A DNA stretch of 32,835 nt from Nitrosomonadales bacterium (GTDB lineage Bacteria; Pseudomonadota; Gammaproteobacteria; Burkholderiales; Gallionellaceae), in the NCBI GenBank assembly GCA_016223025.1, contig JACRPU010000096.1:1-32835 (forward strand). The letters are read 5' to 3'. This document shows positions 23,445-32,835 of this stretch, in pieces. Positions within the stretch are counted from its first letter, which is position 1, and every line of letters starts with the position of its first letter. Made by a program: the position numbers and the translations under genes. Below the pieces are notes generated by a model. It saw only the letters and a program-made list of their open reading frames with translations, was not told where the DNA came from and ran no database searches.

Positions 23445-25274
23445 CTACAAACCCACGCTCTTCAGTGAATTGAGGAATTGCTCGACATTCTGATAGCCGG
23501 TCACGCGATAGTCGCCCTGCTCGATCCCGCGCGCATCGAAAAACAGGATAGCGGGCGGGCCGAACAGTTCGAACCGCTGGAGCATCGCCTTATCCTCGTC
23601 GCTGTTGGCGGTAACGTCGGCTTGCAGCAGCACGGCATTCTTCATACGGGCCTGCACCTTGGGATCGGCAAAGGTGTAACGCTCCATTTCCTTGCATGAC
23701 ACGCACCAGTCTGCGTAGAAGTCGAGCATGACCGGTTTGCCGCGCTCCCGCGCCAGGCGCGCATCCAGCTCGGCCACGCTCTTTACCCGCTCGAACTGCA
23801 CGTGCGCGGGGGCTTCCGCCTGGACGCTGCCGAGCGCGCCCAGCGGACGGAGAATATCGCGCGCGCCGGAAAGCGCGCCGACGAGGTAGGCGCCGCCCAC
23901 CAGCAGCGCGAGGATGCCGATGCCTTTCCACAACTTGTGCCAGCCGCCGGCGTTATGCGGCAGCGCATCCAGCGCATGCAGGTAAACGGCGGACAGCACC
24001 AGCAACATCGCCCACAGCAGCATTTGCACAGTCGTCGGGATCAGCGATGAAATGAGCCAGATGGCGACCGCCAGCAGCAGCACACCGAAAAAACGCTTGA
24101 CCGATTCCATCCAGGCACCCGCCTTGGGCAGCAAGGTTCCGGCAGAAGCGCCGATGAGCAGCAGCGGCAACCCCATGCCCATCGCCAGCGCAAACAGCGC
24201 CACCCCGCCCAGCAGCGCGTCGTGCGTCCGCCCGATATACAGCAGCGCACCCGCCAGCGGCGCGGCGACGCACGGGCCGACGATGATGGCGGACAGCGCG
24301 CCCATCACGAACACGCCGCTCAGGTGACCGCCGTGCAGCTTGTTGCTGGTATCGGTCAGCTTGCTTTGCAGGGCGGTGGGCAATTGCAGCTCGTAGAAGC
24401 CGAACATGGACAGGGACAACAGAACAAATACCCCGGCAAAACTGCCCAGCACCCACGGCGTTTGCAGCGCGTTGGACAGCAGCGTGCCGGACAGTCCCGC
24501 CGCGACGCCGACCGCCGCGTAGGTGAGCGCCATGCCGAGCACGTAGGCCAGCGACAGGATGAAGCCGTGCATGTGGGTAATGTTGTGGCCGCGCCCGACG
24601 ATGATGCCGGACAGGATGGGCACCATGGGAAATACGCAGGGAGTAAAGGCAAGCAGCAGTCCGGCGCCGAAGAAAAACGACACGATGAGCCAGAAGCTGC
24701 CCTGCTGGAACAGCTTGGCAATCCGGGTGCTCTCGCTGTCGGCGGGCGCAGGCTGCGGCGCGGCTTGCGCCGTTGGCGTTACCGCCGGTGCGGCGCTGGC
24801 CTCGGGCAGCGCAATGGTGAACGACTTGGTGGTTGGCGGGTAGCACAGGCTCTTGTCCTTGCAGCCCTGGTAGCCAGCTTCCAGCGTGATGTTCCGTGGC
24901 GTGCCGCCGCTCCGCTCCAGCGCGATTTCCGCCTGGAAGGACTGGTGGAATACCGCCATCTCGCCGAAATTGGGGTCGTGCTTGATTTCCCCCTCCGGCA
25001 GCGTGACCCTTGCAATCCTGACACCCGCATTTTTCGCGGAATCGCCCGCCAGCTTCAGGCTGACCTTGTCTCGGTAGAGATAATAGCCGGGGGTGACCCG
25101 GAAGCTGGCAAGCAGGGTGTGTCCGTCGCGCGCGCCGACCTCCACCCCGAACGCCTGATCCGGCGGCAGAATGATTTCCTGTTTCGCGCCTCCCAGCGAC
25201 GGCAGGCGATCCAGGAATCCTTCGGCGTAGGAGGGCGGGACAAAGCACAACAAAAACAGAATGACGTGGCGCAT
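23445..25274 (-). CDS. dsbD: Thiol:disulfide interchange protein DsbD
   Basis: An inner-membrane electron conduit that passes reducing power from cytosolic thioredoxin to periplasmic DsbC/DsbG and cytochrome maturation proteins. The product is about 609 residues from the ATG at 25274, which gives a clean signal peptide (MRHVILFLLCFVPPSYA). An upstream in-frame start would run through repeated DNA. The alpha domain carries the CKDKSLCYPP redox pair. The eight-helix beta domain has FTPCVFPMVPILSG and VGPCVAAPLAGALLY. The gamma thioredoxin domain has YADWCVSCKEMERYTF. All six catalytic cysteines are present. It follows cutA by 31 bases, as in E. coli and many proteobacteria where cutA and dsbD are adjacent. 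Confidence 0.95.
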   Translation of the reverse strand: MRHVILFLLCFVPPSYAEGFLDRLPSLGGAKQEIILPPDQAFGVEVGARDGHTLLASFRVTPGYYLYRDKVSLKLAGDSAKNAGVRIARVTLPEGEIKHDPNFGEMAVFHQSFQAEIALERSGGTPRNITLEAGYQGCKDKSLCYPPTTKSFTIALPEASAAPAVTPTAQAAPQPAPADSESTRIAKLFQQGSFWLIVSFFFGAGLLLAFTPCVFPMVPILSGIIVGRGHNITHMHGFILSLAYVLGMALTYAAVGVAAGLSGTLLSNALQTPWVLGSFAGVFVLLSLSMFGFYELQLPTALQSKLTDTSNKLHGGHLSGVFVMGALSAIIVGPCVAAPLAGALLYIGRTHDALLGGVALFALAMGMGLPLLLIGASAGTLLPKAGAWMESVKRFFGVLLLAVAIWLISSLIPTTVQMLLWAMLLVLSAVYLHALDALPHNAGGWHKLWKGIGILALLVGGAYLVGALSGARDILRPLGALGSVQAEAPAHVQFERVKSVAELDARLARERGKPVMLDFYADWCVSCKEMERYTFADPKVQARMKNAVLLQADVTANSDEDKAMLQRFELFGPPAILFFDARGIEQGDYRVTGYQNVEQFLNSLKSVGL

Positions 25275-25282
25275 GGCTCTCA

Positions 25283-25318
25283 ATTCCTCAATGGCTCCCG
25301 ATTCCTCAATGGCTCCCG
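25283..25318. repeat. Tandem 18-bp duplication at the cutA-dsbD junction
   Basis: ATTCCTCAATGGCTCCCG occurs at 25283-25300 and again at 25301-25318. One copy covers the end of cutA including its stop codon; the other lies in the dsbD leader. Confidence 0.85.
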
Positions 25319-25644
25319 CCCGGCAATTCACGGGTTTCCCGCTCCACCCATTGCAGATAGCCGGGAAAGCCGGCAGTTACCGAGACAGCGACGATTTCCG
25401 GAAGTTCATAGGGGTGGTGCGCGCGGATGGTTTCCTCAAGGCGCGGGTAGGCCGCGCGCGTGGTCTTGACCAGCAGCGGAACTTCGTGCGCGGATTCCAC
25501 CTTGCCCTGCCAGCGATAGACCGAGCTGCATTCTGCCAGAATGCTGACGCAGGCGGCACTATGGCTTTCTATCAGCACCTGCGCCACCCGTTGCGCGCTG
25601 GCGCGATCCGGAAGATTGGTGAACACCAGAATGATTTCGTCCAT
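25306..25644 (-). CDS. cutA: Divalent-cation tolerance protein CutA
   Basis: A 112-residue protein of the trimeric CutA1 family with a ferredoxin-like fold. Its physiological role in copper tolerance is debated. The segments VFTNLPDRASAQRVAQVLIE, AACVSILAECSSVYRWQGKV, EVPLLVKTTRAAYPRLEETI and AHHPYELPEIVAVSVTAG are diagnostic, and the length is normal. It lies between holA and dsbD in the same direction and shares its 3' end with an 18-bp duplication. Confidence 0.93.
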   Translation of the reverse strand: MDEIILVFTNLPDRASAQRVAQVLIESHSAACVSILAECSSVYRWQGKVESAHEVPLLVKTTRAAYPRLEETIRAHHPYELPEIVAVSVTAGFPGYLQWVERETRELPGGSH

Positions 25645-25689
25645 AAATGCGCTTGTCTTGTAAAGAACAGAAGCGTAGAAAACGGTCGC

Positions 25690-26703
25690 CTATGCCGCGT
25701 TTGCGCGCGCGCAGCGCATCCCCAGTTGCAGTAATTCGTCCCACGCATCGCCGGGGCGCAAGCCCTTTATCACCTTGTCCGCTTGCGCGGCCTGGCGCAG
25801 CGCGCGCTCCGCAAATGCCGGGCTGAAGCGCCGTACCGCGCGTTCCACCAGTTTCTGGCGCGCGCCCCACACGCGCGCATCGCGCAACGCGGAGGCGGGG
25901 TTGCCGCCGCGTTGCAGCGCGCGCGATACCTTGCACAGCGCGCGGATGTCTTCCGCCAGCGCCCACAGAATCAGCACGGTGGCTTCGCCTTCCGCGCGCA
26001 GGCCGTCAAGGATGTGCGCATAGCGCGCCGCATCGCCCGCGAGCACGGCTTCCGACAGCTTGAATACGTCATAGCGCGCCACATCCATCACCGAGTTTTT
26101 CACCTGGTCGAAGGATAAGGGGCCGGCGGGGAACAGCAGGGCGAGCTTCTGGATTTCCTGCCATGCCGCCAGCAGGTTGCCTTCCACCCGTTCGGCCAGA
26201 AAAACCAGCGTTTCGGCATCGGCGGACTGGCCCTGCCGCTTCAGGCGACCGGCGATCCAGCCGGGCAGCGCATTCAGCGCGATTTCCTCGCTGGCGATGA
26301 CCGCGCCATGTGCTTCAAACGCGGTGAACCACTTGCTGCCCAAGGCGGTTTTGTCCAGCTTCGGCAAGGTGACCAGGGTAACCGTGTCCGCGCTCAAGTG
26401 CTGGCAGTATTCCTGCAAAGCCTGCGCGCCTTCCACGCCGGGCTTGCCGGAAGGGATGCGCAAGTCAACCAGCTTGCGCGCGGAAAACAGCGACAGGCTT
26501 TGCGCGCTGTTGCGCAACTCCGCCCATTTGAAGCCGGGTTCGGCGGTCAGCACCTCGCGCTCGCCGTAACCTGCCGCGCGCGCCGCCGCGCGGATGGCAT
26601 CCGCCGCCTCGATGGACAGCAGCGGCGCCCCGCCGTGGACGATATACAGCGGCTTCAGGCCGGAGGCCAGGTGGCGCGGAAGGTCTTCGGCGGATAACTT
26701 CAC
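25690..26703 (-). CDS. holA: DNA polymerase III delta subunit
   Basis: A 337-residue clamp-loader subunit that opens the beta sliding clamp. The N-terminus LASGLKPLYIVHGGAPLLSI is typical of HolA, as are ESLSLFSARKLVDLRIPSGK-like residues (here QSLSLFSARKLVDLRIPSGK) and the middle segment WIAGRLKRQGQSADAETLVF. The C-terminal collar domain contains FKLSEAVLAGDAARYAHILD and AEGEATVLILWALAEDIRAL. The gene follows lptE by 16 bases, the conserved lptE-holA order of proteobacteria, and cutA follows 45 bases later. Confidence 0.93.
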   Translation of the reverse strand: MKLSAEDLPRHLASGLKPLYIVHGGAPLLSIEAADAIRAAARAAGYGEREVLTAEPGFKWAELRNSAQSLSLFSARKLVDLRIPSGKPGVEGAQALQEYCQHLSADTVTLVTLPKLDKTALGSKWFTAFEAHGAVIASEEIALNALPGWIAGRLKRQGQSADAETLVFLAERVEGNLLAAWQEIQKLALLFPAGPLSFDQVKNSVMDVARYDVFKLSEAVLAGDAARYAHILDGLRAEGEATVLILWALAEDIRALCKVSRALQRGGNPASALRDARVWGARQKLVERAVRRFSPAFAERALRQAAQADKVIKGLRPGDAWDELLQLGMRCARANAA

Positions 26704-26719
26704 GATGCGGTCGCCGGTT

Positions 26720-27232
26720 TCATGGCGCGGTTTGCTGCGGCGGCCTGGCGTGATTCAGGCGGCGCAATATCTGCTGCACCGCGTCGCCCCGCATGTTCTG
26801 GAAGAGCATCGCCTCTTCCTGTTCCTTGGCGAGAACCTGCACGTCGTCGTAGGAGAAATCGCGCCGCAGGGTGATCTCTTCCGGGGCGAGCCAGTCCTGC
26901 TGCTGGCGGTCATGCACGCGCAACGAAACGCGGTATTGCAGGCGGTACTCGCGCACCCGCCCGCCGCCGCTCAGGGAAAGGATTTGCTTGTCCGTCGCTT
27001 CCGAAACGATGTGCAGGGTCAGTTGCGCCTGATCGGGCGAATCGGCGATTTGAACGCTGTTGGCTTCGATGGCGCGTTTCAGATCGACAACAAAAGGGGC
27101 GTAATCGTTGGCCGACTTCACGTAGAGTGTCTGGAACGGCAACGCGAACGCGCTTTGGCCGCGCAGGTGGAAGCCGCAGGCACCCAGCAGCAGGGCGAGC
27201 ATCAGGACGAACACCAGCGGGACTATGCGCAT
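26720..27232 (-). CDS. lptE: LPS-assembly lipoprotein LptE
   Basis: A 170-residue outer-membrane lipoprotein that plugs the LptD barrel and helps deliver lipopolysaccharide to the cell surface. The signal peptide MRIVPLVFVLMLALLLGACG ends in the lipobox LGAC (Cys19), followed by GFHLRG, the hallmark LptE start. The mature part shows LQYRVSLRVHD and LRRDFSYDDVQVLAKEQEEA, also typical. The presence of lptE shows a Gram-negative outer membrane with LPS. It lies 13 bases after leuS and directly before holA, the standard gene order. Confidence 0.95.
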   Translation of the reverse strand: MRIVPLVFVLMLALLLGACGFHLRGQSAFALPFQTLYVKSANDYAPFVVDLKRAIEANSVQIADSPDQAQLTLHIVSEATDKQILSLSGGGRVREYRLQYRVSLRVHDRQQQDWLAPEEITLRRDFSYDDVQVLAKEQEEAMLFQNMRGDAVQQILRRLNHARPPQQTAP

Positions 27233-27245
27233 CGTCTTTTCCCCG

Positions 27246-31078
<3,833 letters not shown>

Positions 31079-31099
31079 CAGTGAAACTATGGGCGTATT

Positions 31100-31129
31100 T
31101 TGGGTTTATCCCGGATAATCCATTATAAT
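31100..31129 (+). promoter_or_regulatory. Promoter of the vapBC-type operon (TTGGGT-18-TATAAT)
   Basis: TTGGGT at 31100-31105 and a perfect TATAAT at 31124-31129 are separated by 18 bases. They lie just upstream of a palindromic operator and the antitoxin start. Confidence 0.6.
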
Positions 31130-31131
31130 GA

Positions 31132-31149
31132 ATATACATCAACGTATAT
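31132..31149 (+). promoter_or_regulatory. Palindromic operator for toxin-antitoxin autoregulation
   Basis: ATATAC (31132-31137) and GTATAT (31144-31149) form a perfect inverted repeat with a six-base centre. It extends imperfectly to GAATATAC/GTATATCC. It sits right after the -10 box, where the antitoxin or toxin-antitoxin complex of such operons normally binds to repress transcription. Confidence 0.6.
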
Positions 31150-31165
31150 CCAGAAAGGAGCAAGC

Positions 31166-31411
31166 ATGAACCTGCATATAGCCAAGTGGGGTAACAGTCT
31201 GGCGGTGCGCATACCGATGGCGTACATCCGCCGCACCGGATTGAAGGAAGGTGACACGGTTCAAGCCATTTTGACGGCTGACGGCACGATGACGATTCGC
31301 GCCGAACATTGGGATCGCAAAGCATTTACAGCCGAGCTGGCGAAAACGCGGCAAAGCATGAAGATGGGTGCGTCTGTCATGGACGAACTGCGCGGCGGAG
31401 CGCGTTACTGA
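31166..31411 (+). CDS. AbrB/MazE-type antitoxin (VapB-like)
   Basis: An 81-residue protein with a swapped-hairpin AbrB DNA-binding domain: AKWGNSLAVRIPMAYIRRTG and LKEGDTVQAILTADGTMTIR. The C-terminal helix and tail (about residues 50-81) would wrap the toxin. The ATG at 31166 follows a near-consensus AAAGGAG and is preferred over in-frame upstream codons, which would overlap the promoter. The stop codon overlaps the toxin start by one base (TGATG). The protein is expected to neutralise the PIN toxin and bind the palindrome upstream to repress its own operon. Confidence 0.88.
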   Translation: MNLHIAKWGNSLAVRIPMAYIRRTGLKEGDTVQAILTADGTMTIRAEHWDRKAFTAELAKTRQSMKMGASVMDELRGGARY

Positions 31412-31836
31412 TGGTTTGCTACGTCGATACCAGCGTGCTGGTGGCGCTCTGCGCGAACGAGCCGAAAAGCGAGAGCGTGTCCCGCTGGTACGCCAAGTGC
31501 AAAGACAAGCTTGTTTCATCGGCGTGGTGCGTGACCGAATTCGCGAGCGCATTGGGAATAAAGCAGCGCACCGGACAACTCACGACAGCAGAGGCACAGG
31601 TCGCGTGGCAGAGTTTCCAGCGCTTATGCGCAAACGACATGGCGCTGTTATCACCCGACACGGACATATTCCACAAAGCGGCGTTTTTAACCCTGGATGC
31701 CACAACAGGTTTGCGGGCGGGCGATGCATTGCATCTGACAAGCGCGTTGCAGGCCAATGTAAAACGCATGGCAACATTGGATGACGTGTTTGCACGCAAT
31801 GCCAAGCAACGGAAAATCGCAGTGGTTGCGTTTTAG
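31411..31836 (+). CDS. VapC-type PIN-domain toxin
   Basis: A 141-residue PIN-domain ribonuclease toxin. Acidic residues sit in YVDTSVLVALC (Asp6), CVTEFASALG (Glu), LRAGDALHLTSAL (Asp) and MATLDDVFA (Asp), which together form the metal site. VapC toxins cleave tRNA or rRNA, but the target cannot be read from sequence. The start overlaps the antitoxin stop. In contrast to the decayed vapBC at 12975-13596, this pair appears intact. No further gene of the operon follows. Confidence 0.88.
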   Translation: MVCYVDTSVLVALCANEPKSESVSRWYAKCKDKLVSSAWCVTEFASALGIKQRTGQLTTAEAQVAWQSFQRLCANDMALLSPDTDIFHKAAFLTLDATTGLRAGDALHLTSALQANVKRMATLDDVFARNAKQRKIAVVAF

Positions 31837-31963
31837 CGATGGCTAAATTATTTCCGGGTGTATATCCGCGCTCCCGGTTGTTACCCGTGCTGGCGGAAAC
31901 TGCATTGAGTTAGAAAAACAATTCGAGCACGGCCCCCTTTATTTTCCATCGCTTGGTAAAAAC

Positions 31964-32119
31964 CACCAGCTTTAGCTGGTGCATTTAAGGTTTTAAAAAC
32001 TATGCGCTTCACCACATGTTCTGTGAATATGGTTTTAGCGGAGTCCGCCACGGTTCACCCACTTATAGTGGGTGGCGGACGGAGCCTCAACCCACCTACT
32101 TCAGTAGGTGGTAGTTGAG
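31964..32119. mobile_element. Cluster of three hairpins resembling an IS200/IS605-type end (PATE-like remnant)
   Basis: Hairpin 1 is CACCAGC-TTTA-GCTGGTG (31964-31981). Hairpin 2 is CACCCACT-TAT-AGTGGGTG (32056-32074), enlarged by TCCGCCA/TGGCGGA. Hairpin 3 is CCACCTAC-TTCA-GTAGGTGG (32092-32111), nested in CTCAAC/GTTGAG (32086-32119). Such imperfect foldback ends and the GTAGGTGG-GTTGAG pattern (reading the minus strand) recall the ends of IS200/IS605 elements and their omega-RNA region. No tnpA or tnpB frame is present, so this would be a remnant or non-autonomous derivative. The rest of 31837-32205 has no gene. Confidence 0.55.
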
Positions 32120-32206
32120 TCCTTATTAAAAATAATTGCGCGTTAGCGGCCAGCCTCGCTATCACACCAGGCTGATATTGTCAATTGGACTGAAGTACGA
32201 TTGACG

Positions 32207-32217
32207 CCCCCCCCCCC
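32207..32217. repeat. Homopolymer of 11 C
   Basis: Eleven consecutive C lie in a non-coding stretch between the hairpin cluster and the degraded secreted-protein gene. Such runs mutate in length readily. No promoter is obviously aligned with it. Confidence 0.9.
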
Positions 32218-32239
32218 GCGAGTAGAGTAAGTTCGTGTC

Positions 32240-32354
32240 CGCACCAATCCGGGCAAGCCGGAAGCCTGGCGAAAACAAAACTATGGGGTGCGAACATCAA
32301 AAACCCCGAGAGATGGGTAAATCCTGTAGGGTGGATAAGCGAAGCGCATCCACC
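32240..32354 (+). other. Potentially structured leader before the truncated secreted-protein gene
   Basis: CGCACC (32240-32245) can pair with GGTGCG (32287-32292), enclosing CCGG-GCAAG-CCGG (32249-32261). Downstream, GGTGGAT (32330-32336) pairs with ATCCACC (32348-32354), a dyad that is a common dispersed repeat. The first part could be an RNA element; I could not match it to a known riboswitch. Confidence 0.3.
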
Positions 32355-32405
32355 TTTAAGCCGGGTGGTGCATTGAAGTCCAATATTAATCTATGGGAGG
32401 GTGAA

Positions 32406-32707
32406 ATGGGAAAAATTGTGAGAGTAAAATTACACGTTTTTGCGATTGGTTTTTTTCTTTCGCTTTCTGGGAGCAGCGCGTCCGCTCAATTAGTGACTCA
32501 CTACACATTTGATGGTAACGCCCTTGAGCATTTTGGTTTAATGCGGACACCGTTGCGAATCACCCCGTCATGCTTGGCTACGGTGGTGGCTCATGCGGCA
32601 CCTCGTTCTTTGTTGGGTTGAACGCCACATTAGGTATGTACAATAATAGTTTATATGCTTCGTCCCATTGCAATGTCAACAACCTAATCTTTAATGGGTC
32701 TTCGTGA
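32406..32707 (+). pseudogene. Frameshifted, shortened secreted LamG/lectin-like protein
   Basis: The ATG at 32406 follows GGGAGGG and opens a signal peptide (HVFAIGFFLSLSGSSASA), then QLVTHYTFDGNALEHFG, a typical start of a LamG or concanavalin-like domain. That frame degenerates after about 32540 and stops at 32621. Another frame carries on sensibly with DTVANHPVMLGYGGGSCGTS, FFVGLNATLGMYNNSLYA and NNLIFNGSS until a TGA at 32705-32707. A single indel around 32540 separates them, and much of the usual domain is missing, so the gene is a remnant. Confidence 0.6.
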
Positions 32708-32745
32708 AAGAGTGTGGGTGAAATTTAGCATGAGCACCTCTGCAA

Positions 32746-32762
32746 GCCATATGGTATATGGC
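32746..32762. repeat. Perfect hairpin GCCATAT-GGT-ATATGGC
   Basis: A seven-base stem with a three-base centre, 45 bases upstream of the partial gene at the window end. It could be an operator or an element end. Confidence 0.5.
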
Positions 32763-32806
32763 AGAATCCGGTTTGCCCCCTTGCTAGAAAACGGGAGGAT
32801 TTTCCG

Positions 32807-32835
32807 ATGGCCATCTCGCCCAAGCGCAAGCGTCT
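32807..32835 (+). CDS. First codons of a gene truncated by the window edge
   Basis: ATG at 32807 follows GGGAGG with good spacing and opens a frame (MAISPKRKR) that is still open at the last base. Too little is visible to name it. Confidence 0.45.

Noticed and set aside
32231-32345. Cyclic di-GMP (GEMM) riboswitch before the lectin-like gene
   Set aside because: Suggested by context, but the conserved GEMM core motifs were not found.

Overview
The window looks like a chromosomal segment of a GC-rich betaproteobacterium, probably of the order Nitrosomonadales (Gallionellaceae or Sideroxydans-like). This is an inference. It rests on the MSHA-like pilus cluster, the alaA/hom/thrC neighbourhood, the run leuS-lptE-holA-cutA-dsbD, and high GC with dispersed intergenic dyads. 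I see no rRNA, tRNA or CRISPR array.

Positions 1-9258 (+ strand): after the tail of a probable IS110-type transposase comes a compact, translationally coupled operon for an MSHA-like type IV pilus or type II-like machine. It encodes a secretin lipoprotein (MshL), a TPR protein (MshN), a traffic ATPase with an N-terminal c-di-GMP-binding-type domain (MshE), a polytopic platform protein (MshG) and three alignment-complex-like proteins (MshI/PilM-N, MshJ/PilO and MshK/PilP-like). No pilin, prepilin peptidase or MshM lies in the window.

Positions 9276-16800 (- strand): alaA, hom and thrC run in one direction, but accessory DNA separates them. Between hom and thrC sit an ABC/OLD-like DUF3696 ATPase overlapping a PIN-domain nuclease gene (a candidate two-gene defence module), a decayed vapBC pair broken by several indels, and a long inverted-repeat element whose edge supplies the hom stop codon. 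Between alaA and hom sits a MITE-like element of about 0.3 kb with terminal inverted repeats, a TTGA duplication and a perfect internal 71-bp tandem duplication.

Positions 16927-23420 (+ strand): a small Mth938-type protein gene is followed by a second accessory cluster. It holds an AAA_14/DUF4143 ATPase, a NACHT/STAND-type NTPase whose C-terminal PD-(D/E)XK-like nuclease part is split off by a frameshift at a CA repeat, and an uncharacterised protein of about 150 residues. A gene-poor stretch then leads to an orphan moxR ATPase gene.

Positions 23445-30113 (- strand): a housekeeping run of leuS, lptE, holA, cutA and dsbD. The leucyl-tRNA synthetase is longer than usual and has an AT-richer patch. 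Divergent from leuS is a FecR-SPOR secreted protein gene, then an intact vapBC-type toxin-antitoxin operon with a visible promoter and palindromic operator. The last kilobase is decayed: three strong hairpins resembling an IS200/IS605 end, a run of 11 C, a frameshifted secreted lectin-like gene, and the first codons of another gene at the window edge.

Best candidates for something undescribed are the DUF3696 ATPase-PIN pair (10889-12738) and the AAA_14/DUF4143-STAND-nuclease cluster (17564-22092).
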